Assembly (NCBI RefSeq): GCF_002021815.1
Contig: NZ_CP019952.1
Span: 3,007,001-3,071,000 of the forward strand
Origin: Pseudomonas parafulva
Lineage (GTDB): Bacteria; Pseudomonadota; Gammaproteobacteria; Pseudomonadales; Pseudomonadaceae
DNA: 64,000 nucleotides
Reading direction: 5' to 3'
Shown here piece by piece: positions 30,330-43,200 of this stretch. Within the stretch, counting starts at the first letter, position 1; each line of letters begins with the position of its first letter. The notes under the pieces were generated by a model. It worked only from the letters and a program-made list of their open reading frames with translations, was not told the origin of the DNA and did not search any database. Both the position numbers and the translations under genes were made by a program.

Positions 30330-31033
30330 TGCGCCTACTGACCCTCACCGAACTTTCCTTCTCGTACCAAAAAAGGCTTTTGTTTCACAAGATAAATATC
30401 GACTTATCGCCCGGCGAAGCAGTGGGCATTCTAGGCTGCAACGGTGCCGGAAAGACCACACTGTTCGACATTATCAGTGGACTTCGGTATCCGACGGGTG
30501 GCGTGATTTGCAATAATGCTCGTCACCCCACCTACCTGACTCAGATCCTTACACCGCCTCCACAGCTTCGAATGGGGGAGGTTTACAAACTCATTACGCT
30601 TTTAAATATGCCAACATTGCTAAGCATTGATCAGGCCATCGTGCGCCTTGACGGGTGGTCTCCCGCATTGGGCCGGCGCTTTTCAGAGATTGCACAAAAA
30701 AAGGCGTCCAAATGCAGTTACGGGGAAGTGCGCAGCTTCATCAGCTTGACGCTCTTGTTGACGGGCAGTGACTTGATCATGCTCGACGAGCCGACCGCGG
30801 GGGTAGACCCTGAATTTCGGCATTATATTTGGTTGGGCATCAAGAGCGCCTGCCGTGAGGGCGCCAGCGTCATGATATCGTCCCATTACACACAGGAAAT
30901 CGTAGATAACTGCACCCGCTTTTACATGCTTGCCCATCAACAACTTCAGGCATTCGATAACGCAGATCAATTGCTGGCTAGGTACCAGGCCAACTCACTG
31001 GATGAGGCGTTTATAAAGGCGCTAGCTGTATGA
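30329..31033 (+). CDS. ABC transporter ATP-binding protein (McbF-like position and size)
   Basis: 234 residues from the ATG overlapping the permease stop; an upstream TTG is not needed. Walker A GCNGAGKTT (36-44), Q-loop Q72, Walker B DLIMLDEPTAGVD (148-160) and the switch histidine in ISSHY (H186) are present. The signature motif is atypical, KCSYGEVRS (128-136) instead of LSGGQ. With the permease it should export or give immunity to the peptide. It is the last gene of the cluster; no separate immunity gene follows. Confidence 0.85.
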   Translation: MRLLTLTELSFSYQKRLLFHKINIDLSPGEAVGILGCNGAGKTTLFDIISGLRYPTGGVICNNARHPTYLTQILTPPPQLRMGEVYKLITLLNMPTLLSIDQAIVRLDGWSPALGRRFSEIAQKKASKCSYGEVRSFISLTLLLTGSDLIMLDEPTAGVDPEFRHYIWLGIKSACREGASVMISSHYTQEIVDNCTRFYMLAHQQLQAFDNADQLLARYQANSLDEAFIKALAV

Positions 31034-31060
31034 TCGGTCACGCAAGTCGTTATCACAGGT

Positions 31061-31092
31061 GCAGTGAACACGCTCGAGAAAGGTGAAGACGG
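31061..31092 (+). repeat. 32-bp direct repeat, right copy
   Basis: Matches 25679-25710 with one mismatch. It lies 28 bases after the ATPase stop. Base composition returns to the host's high GC directly afterwards, so it marks the right edge of the accessory segment. The rest of 31093-31242, before the pvdL stop, holds only a REP-like hairpin (GGGCTGCGCAGCAGCCC near 31148). Confidence 0.9.
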
Positions 31093-31242
31093 CAGCTTGC
31101 GAGGCCCCCCTTGAGCCGCGACCCGAGCGAGCCAGCTCATGTCCTTAGGGCTGCGCAGCAGCCCCAAGGATTTCAGCCCCGCCAATTATCCGGCGTCGTC
31201 AGCCCTTGAACGAACGGGCGATTACCCATCGCCCGCCGCCCC

Positions 31243-34200
31243 TCACAACCCTTCCAACTCCGCCATCAAGTCACTCAACCGGTCCACCTTGTCTTCATCC
31301 AGGGCGCTGCCCTGCAGTCCCTCCACGTACACGCCCAATTCCGCCACCGTGCTGCACTCAAACATCGCCCGCAATGGCACGTTCAGCTGAAGTTGCTTCT
31401 GCACCCGCGAGGCGATCTGGGTGGCCAGTAGCGAGTGCCCGCCCAATTCGAAGAAGTTGTCGTGTACGCCAACCCGGTCGGCCTTGAGCACCTCGGCCCA
31501 GATACCGGCCAGCAGGCCTTCGAGCTCGCTGCGCGGTGCCTGATAGGCCTGGCTGTGCTGGTTGCCGATGTCGACGGCGGGCAGGGCCTTGCGGTCGAGC
31601 TTGCCGTTGGCGTTGTGAGGCAAGGCTTCGAGCCAGGCCCAATGCAGGGGCACCATGTACTCGGGCAGCTCGGCGCGCAGGCGTGCCTTGAGCTGAGCGA
31701 GCACGGTGTCGTCGCCCTTGACCCCGTGGTGCGGCACCAGATAACCCACCAGATGCTTGCCGTTGACTCCATGCTGCACGGCCACCGCTGCATCGCGGAC
31801 CTGCGGCTGCTCGTGCAGCCGGGCTTCGATTTCACCCAGTTCGATACGGTAACCGCGAATCTTCACCTGGTGATCGACACGGCCCACGTACTCGAACACC
31901 CCGTCAGGTCGCTGGCGGGCCAGGTCGCCGGTGCGGTACACACGCTCGCCGGGTGCACCGTAAGGGTGGGGAATGAACGCCAATGCCGTGCGTGCCGGGT
32001 CGCCCACGTAGCCTCGCCCCACGCCCGTACCCGCCACGCACAACTCACCCACGGCGCCCAGCGGCACCAGTTGCTGTTCATCGCCCAGCAGGTACAGCCG
32101 GTTATTGTCGGTCGGGGTGCCGATGGGCAAGTAGCTGCCCTGGGTGGAGGCGGCATCGACATGGAAGAACGCCACGTCATCCGAGCATTCCGCTGGCCCG
32201 TAGGCGTTGACCAGGCCGATCCGTGGGTAACGCTGCAACCACTGCGCCGCCAACTCCGGTGGCATGGCTTCGCCGGTTGGCAGCATCCAGCGCAGGCCGT
32301 CCAGCGTCTGGTGTTCGTTGGCAAGCATACCCTGGATCAGCGATGGCACGCTCTCAAGGACGGTGATGCCGGTGGCCTGAACATGGGTGAGTAGGCCCTG
32401 GGGATCGTGGGCAATGACGTTGGGCACGATTTCGACCCGGGCGCCGAACAGCGGCGCGGCCAGGAACTGCCACACCGAAATGTCGAAGCTCTGCGATGCC
32501 GTCTGCGCGATGACATCGTGTTCGGTCAGCGCCAGGTAGGGCACCTTGCTCAGTTGGTTGTTGAGCATGCCGCGCTGTTCCACCATCACGCCCTTGGGCA
32601 AGCCGGTGGAGCCTGAGGTGTAGATCACGTAGGCGAGGTTGTCCGGGCCGCTGTAGACCTCAGGGTTGTGGCTGGCCGTGGTGCAGGTCTGGACGGTTTC
32701 CCACACCAGCAACTGGGGCCGTACGGCAGGGTCCATGGCTTGTAGCAAGGCCTGCCCCTGCTCGGCGCAGGCCGCGCTGCACACCAGCACTGGCGCGCGG
32801 CTGAGCTCAAGAATGCTTTGCAGGCGCGCAGTAGGCAGGCCTGGGTCCAGCGGCAGGTAACCGGCACAGGCCTTGAAGCTGCCCACGATCATGCCCAGCA
32901 GTGGCAAACCACGATCGGCCAGCAGGGCCACCGGTTGATCCACCCGGGCACCCGCCTCGATCAGCGCATGGCCCAGGCGGTTGGCCGCCAGGTTCAGGCC
33001 GGCATAGTCGTACTCGGCGTCCAGGCACCGGGCCACGGTACGCTGGGGATGGGCGGCCACGCGCGCCTCGAACTGCGCGACATAGCTGTGCTCCAGGGGG
33101 TAGGCCCGCTGGGTGTTGTTGCATGTCTGGAGCAAGAAACGCTGTTCCTCGGCGCCCACCAGCGGCAACGCTTGCACTTGTCCGTCGAAGCCCTGGACAA
33201 GCGCCAGGAGCAGGCGTTTGAATTCGGCCAGCAAGCGCTCGACCGTCGGGTAGTCGAAGTAGCGCTGGTCGAACGAGAGGTGCAGGCCCAGGTCATCACC
33301 TGGGTAACAGACCGCGGTGAGCGGGAAATTGGTGTGGGTGCGGCCTGAGTCGGAGGTGGCATCCAGGTGCTGGGCGTGGTCGAGCACGGCGGTTTCCACC
33401 GGGGCGTTCTCGAACACGAACAGGCTGTCGAACAAGGGCTGGCCCTTGGGCAGTTCGCTGCATGCCTGAATGTCCACCAGTGGCAGGTATTCGTACTCGC
33501 GCAGTTCCATGTTGCGCTCCAGCAAACCCTGCAACCACTGGCGCACACTGCACCCCTGGCCGGCCGCTGGCAGCTGTAAGCGCAGCACCACGCTGTTGAT
33601 GAACAGGCCGACGGTGCGCTGCATCTGCGGCATGCTCACCGGCCGACCCGCCACGGTCACGCCGAAGGCCACGTCGCGCTCGCCGCTGTAGCGCGCCAGC
33701 ACCAGGGCCCAGGCTGCCTGGGCGAAGGTGTTGACGGTCAACTGGTGGGCCTGGGCCAGCTCGCGCAGGCGAGCGCCCTCACTGACCGCCAGGCGTGTGT
33801 AGCAATCGCCGACGATCATGCCGCTGCCCGCATGCTCATGGCGCAGCGGGCGGTCGCTTGGCAGTGCCGTGGCGCGCTCGAAGCCGGCCAGGTTGGCTTG
33901 CCACCAGGCGCGCGCGTCGTCCAGCCCCTGGCGCTGCAGCCAGCCGATGTAGTCGCGGTAGCGCGGCGGCACCGGTAGTTGCGCCTGCCGGCCCTCGCCC
34001 AGCGCCTGGTAGATTTCGAAGAAGTCGTTCATCAGCAGCGAGCGGCACCAGGCATCGATGAGGATGTGGTGGTTGCTCATCATGAACCAGTAGCGCGCAT
34101 CGGCCACACGCACCAGGCGCAGGTGGAACGGCGGCGTATGCAACACGTCGAAGCCGGCTTCGCGCTCCTGCTTGTGCAGGGCTTGCAAGCGAGCCTCCTG

Positions 34201-37200
34201 GTCGGCGGCGTCCAGGTCGCGCCAGTCCTGGTAATCCATGGCCAGTTGCCCGGGCTTGTGGATGATCTGCAGCATGGCCTCGCCACTGTTCCAGCTGAAC
34301 GAGGCGCGCAAGGCTTCGTGCCGCGCCACCACCTGTTGCCAGGCCAGGGCGAAGCGCTGGGGGTCGAGTGCGCTGTTGATGCGATAGCGATCCTGCATGT
34401 AGTACAGGCCGGTGCCGGGTTCGAGCAGGGTGTGCAGCAGCATGCCTTCCTGCATGGGGGTCAGCGGGTAGACGTCCTCGATCAGGTTGGCTGGCACGGG
34501 CAGCGCGTCGATCTGCGCCTGGGTAAGGTGCGCCAGGGGGAAGTCCGAGGGGGTGTAGCTGCCCTGCCCGTCTGCCAGGCAATGGTCGATCAGCGTTATC
34601 AGTTCTTGGCGATAGGCGTTTGCCAGTGTGGCGATGGTGTGCGGTTCATAGCGTTCACTGCTGAATGTCCAGCGCAGTTGCAACGCACCGCCGTAGACCT
34701 GGCCATCGACACTCAGCCAGTTGGGCAGCGGCGCATCCGGGTCATGGGCCAGGCCCACCGGCGCGTCCACCGGCGTGAACAGCGCGCCGTCGTCGAACTG
34801 CTGGTCGAACTGCCCAAGGTAGTTGAAGGTGATGCGCGCTTGCGCCAGGGCCGCCATGTGCTCGCGCGCTGCCGGGTCCGCCAGGTAGCGCAGCACACCG
34901 TAGCCAAGGCCCTTGTGCGGCACCTGGCGCAACTGCTCCTTGATGTGCTTGATGGACGCCGCCAGAGCTTGGTCATCATCCCCTGCCAGGGGCGACAGGC
35001 TCAACGGGTAGGCATTGGTGAACCAGCCGACGCTGCGGGTCAGATCCATGTCCTCGAACAACCCGTCGCGGCCATGGCCTTCCAACTGCACCAGCGCCTG
35101 TGGCTGACCCGTCCACTGGCACAGGGTGCGGGCAAGTGCCGTCAGTAGCAGGTCATTGACCTGGGTGTGGTAGGCCGCAGGCGCCTGCTGCAGCAACTGG
35201 CGGGTCTGCTGCGCATCCAGGCTGATGGTCACGGTACGGGCATGACGCTGCAAGTTGCCGCCTTGTGGATGATCGCAGGGCAGCTCATGGCGTACCTCGC
35301 CCACTTGCGCCTGCCACCTGCCCAGCTCATCACGCAGCGAATCGCTGCTGGCATAGGCGGCCAGCCGCGCCGCCCAATCACCTGGGGCATGGGTCTTGGC
35401 CGGCAGGGCCTGGCCTCGGTACAGCGCCTGCAGGTCTTCGAGCAGGATGCGCCAGGAAACGCCGTCGACCACCAGGTGATGGATGGCCAATGCCAGGCGT
35501 TGCTCACCCTCCCCGTCCCTCACCAGCAAGCCACGGAGCAAAGGACCGCGCTGCAGGTCGAGGCTGCGTTGCAGGTCGGTGTACAGCGCCTGGCAATCGT
35601 CCAGGTCGGCGACCGTGGCCGACCACAGCAGCTGTTGATCATCAGGCTGGGCGTACTCGCCCTGCCAACGGCCAGCCGCATCGCTGAAACGCAGGCGCAA
35701 GCTGTCGTGGTGCTCGACCAGGGCGGCCAGCGCGGTTTGCAGCCGGGTCTCGTCCAGCGGCGTGCGGCATTGCAACAGCACGGCCTGGTTCCAGTGCTGC
35801 GGCTGCGCCAAGGCGCTGTCGAAGAACCAGTGCTGGATCGGGGTCAGCTGGGCGATGCCTTGGCGCAGGCCTTGCTCGATGCTGTCGGTGGCCTGCACCG
35901 GCTGCACGATGGCCGCCAGGGCCTGGATGGTCTGGTGCTGGAACAGGTCGCGCGGGGTAAATTGCAGGCCGGCCTGGCGCGCGCGGCTGACCACCTGGAT
36001 CGACAGGATCGAGTCACCGCCCAGCTCGAAGAAATTGTCCTGAACGCCGACCTGATCGACGTTGAGCACCTCGCCCCAGACCTGCGCCAATTGCGCTTGC
36101 ACCTCATTGGCCGGCGCCTGGTACTGCTGGCGAGCCTGGTCGAGGTCGGGCAGCGGCAAAGCGCGGCGGTCCAGCTTACCGTTGCCCATCAGTGGCAGAG
36201 ACTCGAGCAGCACCAGGTGCGCCGGCACCATGTAGTCCGGCAGATGCTGATGGGCATGGGCCTTGACGGCCTCGCGCAGCTGTTGCTGGGCATGGGTGTC
36301 GGCAGCTGCGTACGGGCTTACAAGGTAGCCGACCAGTTGCCGTACGCCCTGCATGTCCACGGCGATGACCACCGCTTCATCCACATCGGCATGGGCCTGC
36401 AAACGGCTCTCTATCTCACCCAGCTCGATACGGAAGCCGCGGATCTTCACCTGCTGGTCGGCGCGCCCGATGTACTCCACCAGGCCATCCTGGCCCATCC
36501 GCACCAGGTCGCCTGTGCGGTACAGGCGCCCGCCTGTGTGGCTGAAGGGGTCGGCGACGAAGCGTTCGGCGGTGAGGCCGGGGCGGTCGTGGTAGCCCTG
36601 GGCCAGGCCAGCGCCGCCCACATACAGCTCACCGATGCCACCCTGGGGCAACAGGGCCAGGTCGTCATCGAGGATGTAGGCCGTGCGTTGACCGATCACC
36701 CGCCCGATGGGCACGCTGCCCAGGTCGGCCGCCAGCGTTTGCGGGGCCAGGGCGGCCAGCGGCATGACCACGGTTTCGGTGGGGCCATAGGCGTTGAACA
36801 GCTGATCAGGGATGAAAGCCTGGCGGATACGCTGCAGGTGCTCGCCGGTCAATGCCTCGCCCCCGGTGATCACCAGGCGCACCGGCAGGCACTCGCCCTG
36901 TAGGGCCAGATGCTGGGCCAACTGACTGCCGTAGCTGGGCGTGAAGCCCAGCACGCTGACGTGCTGCTCTCGCACCAGCTGGCAGATCTCGTCGGCGCCC
37001 CATTGCCCTTGGGCACGGATGACCACGCGTGCGCCACACAGCAGCGGCACCCATAGCCGTTCGCTGGCCGCGTCGAAATTGATGGAATAGAAATGCAGCT
37101 CGCAATCGTCGCTGCGCATGCCGAACGCCTCGATCACCGCCTGGCAGTGCATGGCGAACTCGCCATGGCTGACCACCACACCCTTGGGTTTGCCGGTGGA

Positions 37201-40200
37201 GCCGGAGGTGTAGATCAGATAAGCCGGGTGCTGCGCCAGGCTCACATCGTCCAGCGGCGCCTCGCTGTAGGCGCCCAGCGTCGGCTGATCGTCTTCAAGG
37301 CTCCAGCAGGCCAGGCGCTCCGGCAACGGCCCGAGGTCCTGCAGCAAGCGGCGTTGGCCCAGCAGCACGCCGACCTGGCTGTCCTCGATCATGTAGCGCA
37401 AGCGGTCCAGCGGGTACTCCGGGTCGAGCGGCACGTAGGCGCCGCCGGCCTTGAGTACAGCCAGCAGGCCGACGACCATGTCCAGCGAACGTTCGAGCGC
37501 CACGCCCACCCGCACCTGCGGGCCGACACCGCGTTCGCGCAAGGCACGGGCCAGGCGGTTGGCCTGCTGATCAAGCTCGCCGTAGCTCAGGTGCTGGCCG
37601 GCGAACGTCAGGGCCCGTGCATGTGGGTCTTGGACCGCCTGGGCCGCGAACAGCCCATGCAGCGTATGCCGCGCCGCACTGCTCGGCTTACCACGCAGCT
37701 GCGCAACCAGCCCCTGCTGTTCGGCACCGCTGAGCATCGGCAGCTCGCACAGGCGTTGCTGGGGCTGATCCAGCAGACCGACCAGCAACTGCTGCCAGTG
37801 CGCGGCCATGCGCGCGATGCGTGGTGCGTCGAACAGGTCCTGGCTGTAGGTCAGGCAGCAGCCCAGGCGGCCATCGAGGTCCGTGACCTCCAGGTAGAGG
37901 TCGAACTTGGTGGCGGCTGCGTCGTTGACCAGGTAGTCCACCTGCATGCCGGCCAGCGTACGGCTTTGCTGGAAGGCCCAGCGCTGCACATTGCACATCA
38001 CCTGGAACAGCGGGTTGTAGGCGCTACTGCGCGGTGGGTGCAAGGCCTCGACCAGTTGTTCGAACGGCAGATCTTGGTGGGACTGGCCCTCGATGGCTGC
38101 CTGGCGCACCTGCTCGAGCACCTGGGCACCGGTCATCTGGCCGTCCAGCTCGCAGCGCAGCACCTGGGTATTGAGGAAAGCACCGATCAGCCCTTCGCTC
38201 TCGGGGCGGATGCGGTTGGCCACCGGGGCGCCGATGCGCAGGTCGCGCTGGCCGCTGTAACGATGCAGCAGCACGGCCAGGGTAGCGGTCATGGTCATGA
38301 ACAAGGTCAGGCCACGCTGGCTGTTGAAGACGTGCACGCGCTGCACCAGCGCAGGGTCAAGCTCGAACCTGTAGAGCTCGCCCCTGTGGCTTTGCACGGC
38401 AGGCCGAGGACGGTCGGTGGGCAGCGCCAATACCGGGTGCTCCTGGCCGAGGCGCTGTTTCCAGTAGGCCAGCTGGCGAGCGCCCTCACCGCTGTCCAGC
38501 CATTGCCGTTGCCATACGCTGTAGTCCAGGTACTGGACGGGCAAAGGTGCCAGCGGCGACTCACGGTCGTCGACGAAGGCTTCGTACAGCTCGCCCAGTT
38601 CGCGGGCAAAAATGTCCATGGCCCAGCCTTCGGTGACGATGTGATGCAAGGTGAGCACGAAGACGTGTTCGCGCTCTTGCAGCTTGGCCAGGCAGGCACG
38701 CAGCAGGGGGCCACTTTCCAGGTCGAAGGCTTGGTGTGCCTGCTGGTCGGCCAACTGTTGCAGGCTGTGCTGGCGAACAGCGTCGGGCAGTGCGCTGAAA
38801 TCTTGCCAAGCCAGCTGCAGGTTGCTGTCATTGGTCACGCACTGGTAAGGCACGCCCTCGATGCTGGGGAAGGTGGTGCGCAGGGTTTCGTGACGCACGA
38901 TTAGCGCGTGCAACGCCCGCTCGAAGGCATCCACATGCAAGGTGCCGCGCAGGCGCGCCATGCCACCGACGTTGTAGGCCGGGCTGTTGGGCTCCATTTG
39001 CCAGAGGAACCACATGCGCTGTTGCGAATAGGAAAGCGGCACCGCCTGACGGCGATCCACGCGCGGGATGTCACCTTGCGCATTGCGTTCACCGCTTGCC
39101 TGGATGCGCGCAACTTCGGTACAGAAAGCGCCCAGCTCGCTGGCGTCGAACAAGGCCTTCAACGGTAGTTCGACGTCGCAGGCCTGGCGCGTGCGCGAGA
39201 CGATTTGCGTCGCCAACAAGGAGTGCCCGCCCAAGGCGAAGAAATCGTCCTGCAAGCCGACCTGGGGCAGGCCCAGCACTTCGCACCAGATGGCCGCGAC
39301 CTGTCGTTGCAAGGGGCTGTGCGGCTCGATGTGTTCACGTTGCTGCCACACAGGCGCCGGTAATGCCTTGCGATCGACCTTGCCATTCGGGCCGAGCGGC
39401 ATCTGCGCGAGCCACATGAGCTGTGCCGGCACCATGTAGGCCGGAAGATGCCCGGCGAGTGCCGCGAGCAGGGCGCTCGATTCGGCGGTGCCACTGTAGT
39501 AACCCACCAGTTGTGCGCCTACGGTGTCCTGGTGAACCTGCACCACCGCCTGCTCGACGCCGGCCTGAGCCAGCAGGCAGGCCTGCACTTCTTCGGGCTC
39601 CACACGGAAGCCGCGGACTTTCACCTGATGGTCCAGGCGCCCCAGGTACTCGAGCGCCGGGTACTGCACCAACCAGCGCACTCGGTCGCCGCTTCGGTAC
39701 AGGCGCTGGCCGTTGCCGTCGGGCTGGGGCACGAAGCGCTCGGCCGTCAGGCCTGGGCGGCCCAGGTAGCCACGGGCCAGGCCCGTGCCACCCAAGTACA
39801 GCTCGCCGGGTACGCCAGGTACGCTCAAGTGCAGCTCATCGTCCAGCACCTGGCACAGTACATTGCCCAGCGGGCGACCCATGGGCGAATGCCCACCGTC
39901 GCCGGCGGTGCAATGCCAGTGGGTGACGTTGATGGCGGTTTCGGTCGGGCCGTAACGGTTGTGCAGCTGCACCTGTGGCAGCACCTGCAACACCCGATCC
40001 CGCAGGGCGGCCGGCAACGCCTCGCCGCCAGAGAACAGGCGGCGCAGGCTGCTGCAGCCTGCGGCCAGGGGCTCCTGCACGAACACTTGCAACAGAGGCG
40101 GCACGAAATGCAAGGTCGTCACGCCATGGGCCTGCACCAGCGCTGCGATGCGCTGCGGGTCGCGGTGCTCACCGGCACCGGCAAGCAGCAGCTTGCAGCC

Positions 40201-43200
40201 GATGATCAGCGGCCAGAAACATTCCCACACCGAAACATCGAAACTGATCGGTGCCTTCTGCATCAGCACGTCGTCCGCGCCCAGTGCGTAAGTCGCCTGC
40301 ATCCACTGCAGCCGCTCGGCGAGCGCCCCGTGGGTGTTGCCCACGCCCTTGGGCTGGCCGGTAGAACCGGAGGTATAGATCACGTACGCCAGGTTGTCGG
40401 CGTCCAGGTGCAGCCGGGGCGGTTGGCTCGGCCAGTTGTCCAGGTGCAGTTGGTCCAGCGCGATCACGCCAACACCCTGCACGTGCGGCAAAGTAGCCAA
40501 TTGGCTGCTGTGGGTGAGCAGCAGGCCGGCGTTGCAGTCGGCCAGCATGTAGGCCAGACGCTCGGCCGGGTACTCCACGTCCAGGGGCACATAGGCGCCG
40601 CCGGCCTTGAGGATGGCCAGCAGGCCTACCAGCAGCTGGGGCGAGCGCTCGATGGCGATGGCCACGCAGGTATCGGGGCCAATGCCCTTGTCGCGCAGGT
40701 AATGGGCCAGGCGATTGGCCTGCTGATGCAGTTCGGCGTAGCCGAGGCTGCCGCCCTCCCACACCAGTGCGGTGCGCTGCGGGTGCAGGCGAGCCTGCTC
40801 GTTGAGCTGTTCGACCAGCAGCTGTGGCGGCTGTGCAGCCGGCGCTTGCCCCCAGCCCAGCAACCGTGCACGGCTCGCCTCATCCAGCAAAGGTACCTCG
40901 CCGATGGGCAGTTGCGGCGTTTCGCAGACGTGCTCGAACAGGCTCAACAGCTGCTGGGCAAGCCGCGCCACCGTGTCCTGCTCGAACAGCGCGCTGGCGT
41001 AGTCGAATGCCAGGCGCACACGGCCCTGATGGTCTTCTTCGCTGTGCAGTTGCAGGTCGAATTTGGCTTCCCGGCTGTGCCAGGGCAGTTCTTCGGCCAG
41101 CAGGCCCGGCAGGCGTCGCAACGCCGACAGGTCGCGCTGCTGGTGGTTGAACATGACCTGGAACAGGCCTTGCTCCCGGGCCTGGGGCAACGCCTCGACC
41201 AACTGCTCGAACGGCAGGTCCTGGTTGGCCTGTGCCTCCAGGGTGGCTTGGCGCACCTGGCCGAGCAATTCGGCGAACGGCAGCCGGCCATGGACCTGGG
41301 CGCGCAGCACCTGGGTATTGATGAAGAAACCGACCAGCCCTTGGCTTTGCAGACGCGAGCGGTTGGCATTGGGCACACCGACGCGGATGTCGGCCTGGCC
41401 GGTATAGCGGTGCAGCAGCGCCTGCCAGCCCGCCAGCAGCACCATGAACAGGCTGCAGTGGTGTTGATGTGCCAGGGCCTTGAGGGCCTGGGACAGGTGC
41501 GCGGGCACCTTCACGTTCAGGCGTGCGGCGTGGTTGCCACGGTCGCTGGCGCGGGGATGGTCGGTGCACAGGTCCAGGACCGGCGCTGCATCGCCCAGCT
41601 GATCGCGCCAGTAGGCAAGCTGACGCTCGGCTGCACCCTCTGCCAACCACGTGCGCTGCCAGTTGCCGTAGTCGGCGTAACCCAGCCCGAGCGGAGCCAG
41701 CTTGGGTTCAAGACCCTGGCAATACGCCGCATAGAGGCGCGCCAGCTCGTCCATGAGCAGGGTGAGCGACCAGCCGTCGGCAGCAATGTGGTGCAGGGTG
41801 ACCCAAAGCTGGTGATGCTCCTCGTCCAGATGGACCAGCGTCAGGCGCAGCAGCGGACCCTCCTGCAGATCGAACGGCAGGCACGCCTCGGCCTCTCGCT
41901 GGCTGTCGACCTGCTCAGGCGCTTGCCCCTGCAGGTCGAGCCGCTGAAGGTTCACCGGCAGGTGAGCCAGGATGCGTTGCACTGCCTGGCCGTCGACTTC
42001 GCTGAACACCGTGCGCAAGGCTTCGTGGCGGGCCACCAGCGCCTGCAGGGCGGCTTCCAGAGCAGGTTCATCCAGGGCCCCGCGCAGTTGCAGGCCAGCA
42101 GGGATGTTGTAGGCAGCCGACTGCGGCTGCAGCTGCCAGAGCAGCCACAGGCGGTTCTGCGCCAGCGACTGGGGCAGTGGCCTGTCGCGGGACAACAGCG
42201 CGATGGCCTCTGTTTGCTGGCCTTGGGCAAGGCTTGTGACAACCGCCTGGGTATAGTCGGCCAGCACCGGGGCCTCGAAAAGGGTGCGCAGGCTCAGCTC
42301 GATGCCCAAGGCGTCGGCCAGCGCTGCCGTGACCTGGGTGGCAGCAATGGAGTTGCCGCCCAACAGCATGAAATGGTCGTCCGCCGCCACCGCCTCGACC
42401 TTGAGAATGTCGCACCAAAGACGGGCGATTTGCGCCTGCAACCCGTCGCCGGTCACGGCCTGGGTGGCCGGCAAAGCGGGTTGGGGAAAGCGCGCGTAGC
42501 AATCGAGGGTGCCATCGTCCATGCGCAGGCGGCAGGCCGAGCGCTGGAGTTTGCCGCTGGAGGTCTTGGGCAAGGCACCCGGGTTGAGCAACAGGACCAC
42601 GGCCGGGGCCTGGCGGCAGGCATCGGCGACGACGTGACGAAGCGTTTTGATCAGAGCCTCGGGAGCTGTCGTCTTCTGCACATTGCGGCTGATCTCCACC
42701 GCCACGCCAATGGCTTGCTCACCCTCGTGCTCGACGGCGAATACGGCCACCCTGCCCTTGCGCAGCGCAGGCACCTCACGCTCAAGGGTTTTTTCCAGGT
42801 CCTGCGGGTAGAGGTTCTGCCCGCGCACGATGAGCATGTCTTTCAGGCGACCGGTGACGAACACCTCGCCGCCGCGCATGAAACCCAGGTCGCCTGTGCG
42901 CAGCCAGCGCTGGCCATCCGCCTCGACGAACGTCTGGGCGCTGGCCTGGGCGTTGCGCCAGTACCCGTGGGCGATGCTTGGCCCGGCGGCCCAGATTTCC
43001 CCCACCTGGTTGTCCGCCAGCACCTGGCACTGCCCGGGTTCGACGATGCGTACCGCATGGCCTGGCTGTGGCCAGCCGCAGCTCATCACCACGCTGCCCT
43101 CGCCCGGCTCGGCGCGGTTTTCGGCAAAGGCCTGGGCATCGAGCGCCAAGGCGCCGATGCCCTCACCGCGGCGGCTGCCGCTGACGAACAGCGTCGCCTC

